A program made the position numbers and the translations under genes. From Massilia sp. PAMC28688 (lineage in GTDB: Bacteria; Pseudomonadota; Gammaproteobacteria; Burkholderiales; Burkholderiaceae_D): DNA of 64,000 bases. Below, piece by piece: positions 57,317 to 64,000 of the stretch. The notes under the pieces were generated by a model, which saw nothing but the letters and a program-made list of their open reading frames with translations, had not been told where the DNA came from and made no database searches. The stretch covers positions 5,332,001 through 5,396,000 of the forward strand of contig NZ_CP080378.1 in assembly GCF_019443445.1 (NCBI RefSeq), read 5' to 3'. Each line of letters begins with the position of its first letter. Positions within the stretch are counted from its first letter, which is position 1.

Positions 57317-58007
57317 AATCTTTACAGAGCAGTTCGCATTTTCCGCCGGCGACAGCGTGCTGGTCATTGGACTGGGCCGCTTCGGCAGCTCCGTGGCGCA
57401 GTCGCTGATCCGCCTCGGCCACGATGTCATGGGCGTGGACACGGACAGCGACCGCGTGCAGCACTGGGCGGACCGGCTGACCCACGCGGTGCAGGCCGAC
57501 GCCACCAAGGAAAGCGTGATGCTGCAACTGGGGGCGGCCGATTTCTCGCATGCGATCGTGGCCATTGGCGGTGACATTGCCGCCAGTCTCCTGACGCTGA
57601 TGGTGCTGACCGAACTGGGCATCAAGGATATCTGGGTCAAGGCCCTGAACCACGAGCACGGGCAGCTGGCAAAGAAAATGGGCGCCCATCATGTGGTCAT
57701 GCCCGAGGCAGACATGGGCGAGCGCGTCGCGCACCTGGTCACCGGCCGCCTCATCGATTTTCTGGAGTTCGATGACGGTTTCGCCATCGCCAAGATCCAT
57801 GCCCCGGTCATGACCCATCACAAGACCCTGACCGAGTCCCGGGTGCGGGAGCAGTTTGGCGTGACGGTGGTGGGCGTCAAGCGTGCCAATACGGATTTCC
57901 AGCACGCGACTGCGCAAACCTCGGTCGAGCCTGCTGATTTGCTGATTGTCTCCGGCCCGACGCGCAAGATCGAGATGTTTGCCAGCGCCACCAAAGCGAA
58001 GAAATAG
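57306..58007 (+). CDS. TrkA/KtrA-type potassium channel regulator
   Basis: The protein is 233 aa. It starts at TTG 57306 (or 57309), with GAGGAG 8 bases upstream. The RCK/TrkA_N Rossmann domain has VLVIGLGRFGSSVAQSL and a later acidic residue (GVDTDSD) that favours NAD(H); a TrkA_C domain follows (EFDDGFAIAKIHAP, GVTVVGVKR). It forms the ring that gates the TrkH/KtrB-like permease in response to ATP/ADP or NADH. Overlap with the permease gene implies coupled translation. Confidence 0.93.
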   Translation: MLGRIFTEQFAFSAGDSVLVIGLGRFGSSVAQSLIRLGHDVMGVDTDSDRVQHWADRLTHAVQADATKESVMLQLGAADFSHAIVAIGGDIAASLLTLMVLTELGIKDIWVKALNHEHGQLAKKMGAHHVVMPEADMGERVAHLVTGRLIDFLEFDDGFAIAKIHAPVMTHHKTLTESRVREQFGVTVVGVKRANTDFQHATAQTSVEPADLLIVSGPTRKIEMFASATKAKK

Positions 58008-58025
58008 CGGCGCCGGGGGCCGGGC

Positions 58026-58445
58026 TCAGGCGGGCGCCGGCGGCGACTGCGGGAAGTGGGGAATGTCGGCATCCAGGCACACCCACGCTTGCGCATCAGC
58101 CGTGTAAATATCGAGCATGGGCTTGAAGGCCGAACAATCGTCCAGGGTGGGAAAGCGGATCGACGTGACATGGGGATTGGCGGCGCTTTGCGTCAGCAGG
58201 GGCGTGCCGCATGCGGGGCAAAAACTGCGGCTGACCAGGGCGCCGCTGCTGCCTTTCACGGTGTAGTACCTAGGCTCGCCGGTCAAGGCCAGGTCGGCTG
58301 TCATGATGACCACGCCCGAGGCAAACGGCGCGCCGCTGGAAACCTGGCAATCGCTGCAATGGCAATTGAGCATGGCCAAGGGCGCGCGCGCCACCGTGTA
58401 GCGAATGGATTGGCAGGCACAGCCGCCGGAAAATGCCTGGTCCAT
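58026..58445 (-). CDS. GFA family protein (glutathione-dependent formaldehyde-activating-like)
   Basis: The protein is 139 aa from ATG 58445 (MDQAFSGGCACQS). The zinc-binding Cys pattern is complete: CACQ, CHCSDCQ, and FCPACGTPL. The family is named after Gfa, but most members have unknown function. It converges on the TrkA-like gene and lies 49 bp after the PilZ gene on the same strand. Confidence 0.9.
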   Translation of the reverse strand: MDQAFSGGCACQSIRYTVARAPLAMLNCHCSDCQVSSGAPFASGVVIMTADLALTGEPRYYTVKGSSGALVSRSFCPACGTPLLTQSAANPHVTSIRFPTLDDCSAFKPMLDIYTADAQAWVCLDADIPHFPQSPPAPA

Positions 58446-58493
58446 CGTGAACGCTCCTTGCCGCGATCGATGCAGCACAGATCTGCATCCGGA

Positions 58494-58844
58494 TTAATGG
58501 ATAAACCGTGAAATGGCGGCCATGGCCGACAGTTCCAGATTCATGAAGCGAAAACCCACCTTGAATTCGCCATTACTGAGAATACAGTACTGCGCCTTGG
58601 CCTTGATGGCAATCGATTGCACTTTCCCGTCATGAAACAGTTCAAAGCGCACCATGCCCACCGCCCCGTGCGGCACCGCCTTGGGCGTGACCAGTCCCAG
58701 CCCGTCACCGCCCACATCCATGGTGCGGGCCATGAGCGTTTCGCCATCTTCCAGGGTCAGTAAGGCCTTGACCTTGAGCACCTTGCGCACGCCTGTGCGC
58801 TGTTCCTTATGCACTGCCGATCCGTTGTTCTGCATGCCGCTCAC
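58494..58844 (-). CDS. PilZ domain protein
   Basis: The protein is 116 aa. An N-terminal RTGVRKVLKV (RxxxR-like) and DVGGDGLGLV (D/NxSxxG-like) form a PilZ c-di-GMP motif, with Gly replacing the usual Ser. The rest is a beta-barrel (VGMVRFELFHDGK, YCILSNGEFKVGFRF). Binding of c-di-GMP is plausible but the degenerate motif leaves doubt. It starts 7 bp after radA and is probably part of the alr-radA transcript. Confidence 0.8.
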   Translation of the reverse strand: MSGMQNNGSAVHKEQRTGVRKVLKVKALLTLEDGETLMARTMDVGGDGLGLVTPKAVPHGAVGMVRFELFHDGKVQSIAIKAKAQYCILSNGEFKVGFRFMNLELSAMAAISRFIH

Positions 58845-58851
58845 CCATTTG

Positions 58852-60228
58852 CTAATCCAGTTCCCGTAATTTATTGAAGGCTTCGTCGATCCGCTCCACC
58901 GCCACGATCGTCATTCCTTCTATCTTTTGCTTTGGTGCATTCGACTTGGGGATCATGGCAATCGAGAAACCCAGCTTTGCCGCTTCCCGCAGCCGCTCCT
59001 GCCCCCGCGGGGCGGGCCGGATTTCGCCGGCCAGGCCCACTTCGCCAAATACCACCAATCCTCGCGGCAAGGGTTTGCTGCGCATCGAGGAATTTATTGC
59101 AAGCAATACTGCTAGATCGGCAGCCGGCTCCGTAATCTTTACCCCTCCGACAGCATTTATAAACACATCCTGGTCAAAAGCGGCGATCCCGGCATGGCGG
59201 TGCAGCACCGCCAGCAGCATGGCCAGGCGGTTTTGCTCCAGGCCCACCGACAGGCGCCGCGCATTGGGCAGGTGGCTGGTATCGACCAGGGCCTGGATTT
59301 CCACCAGCAAGGGGCGCGTGCCTTCCTGGGTCACCATCACGCAGGAGCCGGGCACTTGGCTGTCGTGCTGGGACAAGAACAGGGCCGACGGGTTGGATAC
59401 CCCTTTCAAGCCTTTTTCCGTCATGGCGAACACGCCCAGCTCGTTGACGGCGCCAAAGCGGTTCTTGATCGCGCGCACCAGGCGGAAGCTGGACTGGGTA
59501 TCGCCTTCAAAGTACAGCACCGTGTCGACAATGTGCTCGAGCACGCGGGGTCCGGCCAGCGCGCCTTCCTTGGTCACGTGGCCCACCAGAATGATGGTAA
59601 TGCCGGTCTGCTTGGCCAGGCGCGTGAGCTGGGCCGCGCATTCGCGCACCTGGGCCACCGATCCGGGCGCCGAGGTGAGCGCATCCGAATACACGGTCTG
59701 GATCGAATCGATGACCGCCACTTCCGGTTTCAGGTCGGCCAGCGTACCAAGGATCTTCTCCAGCTGGATTTCGGCCTGCAGTTTCAGCGCGCGCGTTTCC
59801 ACGCCCAGCCGGCGTGCGCGCAGGGCAATCTGGGCGCCGGATTCTTCGCCGCTCACGTACAGCGTGCTCTTGACGGCCGCGATATTGGCCAGCGCCTGCA
59901 GCAGCAGGGTCGACTTGCCAATGCCCGGGTCGCCGCCGATCAGCACCACGCCGCCCGGCACCAGGCCGCCCCCGAGCACGCGGTCAAATTCCTCGATGCC
60001 GGTGCCAAAGCGCGGCACGTCAATCGCTTCGATGTCCGACAGCGACAGTACCGGCGCCGTTTGCGCCAGGCTCTTGTGCTGCTGGTTCGACAGCCGGTTC
60101 ACGCCCGGCGCCTCCACCACGGTCTCTTCCATCGTGTTCCACTGCTGGCAGGCGGGACACTGCCCGGTCCACTTGCTGGCCACGCCCCCGCAATCACTGC
60201 AGGTGTACTGGGTCTTTACCTTAGCCAT
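58852..60228 (-). CDS. radA: DNA repair protein RadA
   Basis: A RecA-like helicase that processes branched recombination intermediates. It is 458 aa. The N-terminal C4 zinc finger is CSDCGG ... CPACQQW; Walker A is GGDPGIGKST; the RadA motif is KNRFGAVNELGVF; the C-terminal Lon-protease-like domain lacks a catalytic dyad. It overlaps alr by 8 bp. Confidence 0.98.
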   Translation of the reverse strand: MAKVKTQYTCSDCGGVASKWTGQCPACQQWNTMEETVVEAPGVNRLSNQQHKSLAQTAPVLSLSDIEAIDVPRFGTGIEEFDRVLGGGLVPGGVVLIGGDPGIGKSTLLLQALANIAAVKSTLYVSGEESGAQIALRARRLGVETRALKLQAEIQLEKILGTLADLKPEVAVIDSIQTVYSDALTSAPGSVAQVRECAAQLTRLAKQTGITIILVGHVTKEGALAGPRVLEHIVDTVLYFEGDTQSSFRLVRAIKNRFGAVNELGVFAMTEKGLKGVSNPSALFLSQHDSQVPGSCVMVTQEGTRPLLVEIQALVDTSHLPNARRLSVGLEQNRLAMLLAVLHRHAGIAAFDQDVFINAVGGVKITEPAADLAVLLAINSSMRSKPLPRGLVVFGEVGLAGEIRPAPRGQERLREAAKLGFSIAMIPKSNAPKQKIEGMTIVAVERIDEAFNKLRELD

Positions 60229-61339
60229 GCTGCCCCGCGTTGGTTGTCAAATCAGCTTCCAGCATGCGCACGCGCGGTGCCACCGCGCACATGAGTTCGT
60301 ATCCGATGGTGCCGGCGGCGCTGGCCACCTCGTCCACCGGCAGGCCGGCACCCCACAGCACCACCGGGCTGCCCACGCGGGCGTGGGCAATGGCCGTCAG
60401 GTCCACCGTCAGCATATCCATCGATACCCGGCCCACCAGTTCGGTGCGCACGCCGTCCACCAGCACCGGCGTGCCCTGGTCCGCATGGCGCGGATAGCCG
60501 TCGGCGTAACCGCAGGCCACCACGCCAACGCGCATGGGCCGGTCAGCGACAAAGCGGCTGCCGTAGCCCACCGTGTCGCCCGCAACAATGTCCTGGATGC
60601 CAATAATCTCGCTGGCCAGGGTCATGGTGGGGCGCAGGCCGAACGCTTGCGCACTCTTGCCCCCGGGCGAGCCGCCGTACAGCATGATGCCAGGGCGCAC
60701 CCAGTCATTCGACAGCGCGGCCTGCAGCTCCTGCTGATGCAGCACGCCGCCCGAGTTCGACAGGCTGCGCAAGCCCGGCAGGCCCCTGGCGCCCTGGCAA
60801 AAGCGCGCCACCTGCTCATGGATGGAAAGGCGCGGGTGCTCCAGTTCGTCCGCATTGGCGAAATGGGTCATCAGGGTAATCTCGCGCACGGCCGCGATGG
60901 CGCGCAGGCGCGCATAGGCATGGGGAAAGGCATCGGGCGTGAAGCCGAGGCGGTTCATGCCGGTATTCATTTTCAAATGCACATCGATTGGCCCGGCCAG
61001 CCCGGCCTGCTCGAGCATGGCAATCTGCTCGACCGTGTGGACCGTGCTATTAATATGGTGGGTGGCCAGCATGGCCACGTCGGCCGCCTCAAAAATGCCT
61101 TCGAGCAGAAGGATCGGCTTGGTCCAGCCCAGTTCGCGCAGGCGCAGCGCGCCCTCCGTTTCGATCAGGGCCAGGCCGTCGGCCTCGGCGAAACCGCGCA
61201 AGCCCCGTTCCAGGCCGTGGCCGTAAGCATTGGCCTTGACCACCGCCCAGACCCTGGCGGCGGGCACGCAGGCGCGCGCGCGCGCCAGATTATGGCGCAT
61301 GGAATCGAGGTGAACGGTCGCGGTAATGGGCCTTGGCAT
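60221..61339 (-). CDS. alr: alanine racemase
   Basis: Interconverts L- and D-alanine for peptidoglycan. It is 372 aa. The PLP Lys is in WAVVKANAYGHG near the N-terminus, and the catalytic Tyr is in VGYGSRFVAD. Further family parts are HFANADE and VSMDMLTVD. It overlaps radA by 8 bp on the same strand; alr-radA is a conserved pair in betaproteobacteria. Divergent from lplT over 128 bp. Confidence 0.98.
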   Translation of the reverse strand: MPRPITATVHLDSMRHNLARARACVPAARVWAVVKANAYGHGLERGLRGFAEADGLALIETEGALRLRELGWTKPILLLEGIFEAADVAMLATHHINSTVHTVEQIAMLEQAGLAGPIDVHLKMNTGMNRLGFTPDAFPHAYARLRAIAAVREITLMTHFANADELEHPRLSIHEQVARFCQGARGLPGLRSLSNSGGVLHQQELQAALSNDWVRPGIMLYGGSPGGKSAQAFGLRPTMTLASEIIGIQDIVAGDTVGYGSRFVADRPMRVGVVACGYADGYPRHADQGTPVLVDGVRTELVGRVSMDMLTVDLTAIAHARVGSPVVLWGAGLPVDEVASAAGTIGYELMCAVAPRVRMLEADLTTNAGQHG

Positions 61340-61467
61340 TGGGTCAATCGGCAGTAAAAAGAGTTCCGTATTTTACCGGACGGCGCCCCGCGCTGCGCGC
61401 TGTTTTCTTTGGGATCAAGGCTATTCATGGTATAAAGCAACCCACATCAGTTTATAGAACTTAACGA

Positions 61468-62730
61468 ATGAACCGTGGTTTTTACACCATTATGACGGCG
61501 CAGTTCCTGTCGTCGCTGGCCGATAACGCCTTGCTGTTCGTGGCGATCGACCTGCTGATCCAGATGTCGGCACCAGATTCACTCAAGCCCCTGCTCAAGC
61601 TCTCGTTCGTCCTGTTCTACGTCCTGCTGGCCGCCTTTGTGGGTGCCTTTGCCGATGCGCTGCCCAAGGGCCGCGTCATGTTCATTGCCAACCTGGTCAA
61701 GATTTTTGGCTGCACCCTGCTGTTCTTCCACGTCCATCCCCTGCTCGCCTACGCCGTGGTGGGCTTTGGCGCGGCCGTCTATTCGCCCGCCAAGTACGGC
61801 ATCCTGACCGAACTGCTGCCGCCGGAAAAGCTGGTGGAAGCCAATGGCTGGATCGAAGGCTTGACCGTCATGTCCATCATCCTCGGCACCGTGCTCGGCG
61901 GCGCGCTGGTGAGCAATGCCGGTTCGGCCTTCATGCTTGGCTTCGACCTGCCCCTGGTCGACACCATGATCGATACCACCAGCGAAGCGGCATTGACGGT
62001 GGTGGTGATCATCTACGTGCTGGCGGCACTGTTCAACCGCCGCATTCCGGAAACGGGCGCCGTGTACGAACACCAGGAACGCAATCCGGCCAAGCTGATT
62101 GCGGACTTTGCCAACTGCTCCGCCATCCTGTGGAAGGACAAGCTGGGACAGATTTCGCTGGCCGTCACCACCCTGTTCTGGGGTGCCGGCGCCACGCTGC
62201 AGTTCATTGTGCTCAAGTGGGCCGAAAAGCAGCTGCACATGCCGCTCGATAAAGCCACCACCCTCATTGGCGTGGTCGCCATTGGCGTGGCCGCCGGCGC
62301 CGCCCTGTCGGCCAAGACCATCCCGCTCAAGAAGTCGCTCACCGTGATCCCGCTCGGTATCGCCATGGGCCTGGTGGTGATGATCATGACCATGGTCCAC
62401 TCGGTGGCCCTGGCCTACCCGCTGCTGATCCTCATTGGCGCGCTGTCGGGCTTTTTCGTGGTGCCCATGAACGCGCTGCTGCAGCACCGCGGCCACGTCC
62501 TCATGAGCGCCGGCCACTCCATCGCGGTCCAGAACTTCAATGAAAATCTGTCCATCCTGACCATGCTGGCGCTGTACGCCATCATGATCGTGCTGGACGT
62601 GAACCTCAATACCATCATCATCATGTTTGGCGGCTTTGTGGCCGGTGTCATGTTCCTCATCATGCGCCTGCACGCGGCCAACCAGCGCCAGAAGGATTCG
62701 CTGGCCCTGATCGGCGAACACAAACACTGA
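61468..62730 (+). CDS. lplT: lysophospholipid transporter LplT
   Basis: A 420-aa major facilitator protein with about twelve membrane helices. It matches LplT throughout: GFYTIMTAQFLSSLADNALL at the N-terminus, SPAKYGILTELLPPEKLVEA, and VPMNALLQHRGHVLMSAGHS. It flips lysophospholipids across the inner membrane for re-acylation. In some bacteria it is fused to or paired with the acyltransferase Aas; no such gene is in the window. Convergent with the DUF1853 gene, 4 bp apart. Confidence 0.95.
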   Translation: MNRGFYTIMTAQFLSSLADNALLFVAIDLLIQMSAPDSLKPLLKLSFVLFYVLLAAFVGAFADALPKGRVMFIANLVKIFGCTLLFFHVHPLLAYAVVGFGAAVYSPAKYGILTELLPPEKLVEANGWIEGLTVMSIILGTVLGGALVSNAGSAFMLGFDLPLVDTMIDTTSEAALTVVVIIYVLAALFNRRIPETGAVYEHQERNPAKLIADFANCSAILWKDKLGQISLAVTTLFWGAGATLQFIVLKWAEKQLHMPLDKATTLIGVVAIGVAAGAALSAKTIPLKKSLTVIPLGIAMGLVVMIMTMVHSVALAYPLLILIGALSGFFVVPMNALLQHRGHVLMSAGHSIAVQNFNENLSILTMLALYAIMIVLDVNLNTIIIMFGGFVAGVMFLIMRLHAANQRQKDSLALIGEHKH

Positions 62731-62734
62731 GCGC

Positions 62735-63733
62735 TCAGGAAGCCGGCGCGGCGAGCTTTTGGCGAAAAGCGGCGCGCGCGCGCCAGTCATCGGGCACGAT
62801 GAAGCCGCGCGCCGTTTCCACGCTGTGTCCCTGCTCCTGCCTGACCACCGCCACCAGCACCGGCATCGGCACGCGCGTGAACTGTTCGGCAAGCTGCGCC
62901 TGCAGCGCGGCGGCGTCGAGGACGGCCTCCCCTTCGGCGCTGCCCGTGGGCAGGGTACCGCGATAAGGCGCCAGCCATTGCAGGCGTGGCAAAATCACGA
63001 AGCTGCTTGGCCCCAGCTGCGCGAGCTCCGACAGCTGGCACCAGAAACCGCGGCAGTGGCGGCTCGAAATGGCCGGGTCCAGCGGCCCGGCTGCGGCCGG
63101 ATAGAACAGCCAGCCTTTCACCAGCGCGCGCGCCCGCACGACCGGCCGTGGCAGCACCGCCTGCGCCGCCGGGTGGCTACCCAGCACCAGCTGACGCTCG
63201 ATAATCTTGCGCATCTTGGCGCCCAGGCTGTCGGCCAGGTTGGGGCCGACAAACGTATCAAGGCGCTGGGCCGCCGCGCCTTCGAGCAGATAAAACTTGG
63301 TCGCAAATTCAATGTGCTCCACGCCGTCAGGACCGGCATCGAGCAGGAAATCGAATTCGCCAATGGTGTCGTTGCGGGTGGCGCGCACCTGCAGGCCGTG
63401 CGCCACCAGCATGCCGTGGGAACGGAAATAAAAGGCCATGAGCTTTTCCGCGTACAGGCCAAGGCGGGTGTAGACCCGCTCGCCCAGTTCTGCCAGCAGC
63501 GGCGCCGGGTCGGCGTCGAGGGCCGCCAGCCATGCAGCCGTATCGGCATTCACGGGGCCGAGGGACGCAATCTGCCCTTCCCAGTGCGGATCGGCAGGGT
63601 CGAGCAGGTCGGGTGCGTCGAGCAGCCAGGCCAGTGCGCGCACGTGCGGCTGCGTGAGGTTGCCGAAGCGGCTGGCAAAGGATGCCTGCGCTGATGCGGG
63701 CGCAGGCAAGGCGCTATCCGGGCCGGCCGTCAT
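62735..63733 (-). CDS. DUF1853 family protein
   Basis: The protein is 332 aa. Family features: an N-terminal RFGNLTQPHVRALAWLLDAP, the ERVYTRLGLYAEKLMAFYF segment, GEFDFLLDAGPDGVEHIEFATKFYL (a pattern like PD-(D/E)xK nucleases, D-x-E-x-K), and RHCRGFWCQ. No nuclease activity is proven for the family as far as I know. Its start overlaps the end of the upstream glycosylase gene by 20 bp, so the two are an operon. Confidence 0.85.
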   Translation of the reverse strand: MTAGPDSALPAPASAQASFASRFGNLTQPHVRALAWLLDAPDLLDPADPHWEGQIASLGPVNADTAAWLAALDADPAPLLAELGERVYTRLGLYAEKLMAFYFRSHGMLVAHGLQVRATRNDTIGEFDFLLDAGPDGVEHIEFATKFYLLEGAAAQRLDTFVGPNLADSLGAKMRKIIERQLVLGSHPAAQAVLPRPVVRARALVKGWLFYPAAAGPLDPAISSRHCRGFWCQLSELAQLGPSSFVILPRLQWLAPYRGTLPTGSAEGEAVLDAAALQAQLAEQFTRVPMPVLVAVVRQEQGHSVETARGFIVPDDWRARAAFRQKLAAPAS

Positions 63734-64000
63734 GGGTCCGGGCCAGGCACAGGTCAGCCCACGCCAGGGCCTTGTCGGCGCCGCGCCGCAGCAGTTCGCC
63801 CGGGTGCAGCGTGGCGACCAGCTTCACCTCCCTGAACGCGTGCACCTGCCCGCGCGAACCGGCCAGCGCTTCCTGCAGCGGCTTGTCCTGCAAGGCGTTG
63901 GCGGCGATCTGGCCAAGCGTGAGCACCATGGAGGCGCCGGTGAGTGCCACCTCTCGCTCCAGGTAGGGGCGGCAGGCGGCTGCTTCATCGGCCGTGGGCG
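63714..64000 (-). CDS. uracil-DNA glycosylase (family 4-like), C-terminal part, cut by window end
   Basis: The frame enters from the right edge (minus strand) and ends at 63714. The visible 94 residues match the C-terminus of iron-sulfur type (family 4) glycosylases: RPTADEAAACRPYLEREV, LTLGQIAANALQ, LVATLHPGELLR, DKALAWADLCLAR. It removes uracil from DNA. The Cys ligands and active-site N-terminal half lie outside the window. Confidence 0.88.
   Translation of the reverse strand, partial: PTADEAAACRPYLEREVALTGASMVLTLGQIAANALQDKPLQEALAGSRGQVHAFREVKLVATLHPGELLRRGADKALAWADLCLARTHDGRPG

Noticed and set aside
58874..61357. An 827-aa plus-strand open frame
   Set aside because: Antisense shadow of radA and alr.

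Overview
The window looks like a chromosome segment of a betaproteobacterium of the Oxalobacteraceae (Massilia/Telluria/Duganella/Janthinobacterium group). Evidence: the gene order glmM-folP-ftsH-rlmE with yhbY, greA and carAB nearby, a complete pst-pho-ppk cluster, a PEP-CTERM protein, high-GC core genes and Burkholderiales-type protein sequences. This is inferred from gene content and recalled family sequences; no search was run.

Bases 1 to about 17,950 are accessory DNA. From left to right: two near-identical FGE-sulfatase (SUMF1)-fold genes (the first cut by the window edge, the second a lipoprotein) converging on a large unrecognised protein with no signal peptide; a chimeric ORF made of a transposase N-terminus joined to a DUF3592-like domain; a DUF2806-like gene; an IS66-family element (6992-10097, 8-bp target duplication) that splits an M15-peptidase-like gene; an IS3-family element (10690-11884, 4-bp duplication AGGG) inside an already decayed serine resolvase gene; an AT-richer two-gene cassette (DUF3696-type AAA ATPase plus a TOPRIM-like, zinc-tailed partner) abutting the truncated resolvase, which is the best candidate here for an undescribed defence system; and a second IS3-family element. 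The accessory DNA stops at the 3' end of a tRNA-Arg(TCT) gene, followed by tRNA-Pro(TGG).

From 18,200 to 35,600 the genome is core and housekeeping: cell-wall precursor, folate, protease/chaperone and rRNA methylation genes (glmM, folP, ftsH, rlmE), yhbY, greA, carAB, a GlcG/HbpS-like protein, a patatin lipoprotein, an AI-2E-type permease, a secreted glycerophosphodiester phosphodiesterase, and a YbjQ-YbjQ-M48 peptidase operon.

From 35,600 to 53,650 phosphate physiology dominates: a PEP-CTERM protein and PhoX-type phosphatase, an ABC-type binding protein, a chemoreceptor, a 44-bp tandem repeat array, katG, then the operon pstS-pstC-pstA-pstB-phoU-phoB-phoR, divergent from ppk1-sixA. Pho-box-like 7-4-7 direct repeats precede pstS, ppk1, the glycerophosphodiesterase and the binding-protein/PhoX gap, so one PhoB regulon probably links phosphate import, scavenging of organic phosphate and polyphosphate storage.

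From 53,700 to the end: a small membrane protein, a glutamine-synthetase-family enzyme, a DUF3606 protein, a TrkH/TrkA-type potassium uptake pair, GFA and PilZ proteins, radA, alr, lplT, a DUF1853 protein and the C-terminal part of a family 4-like uracil-DNA glycosylase running off the right edge.
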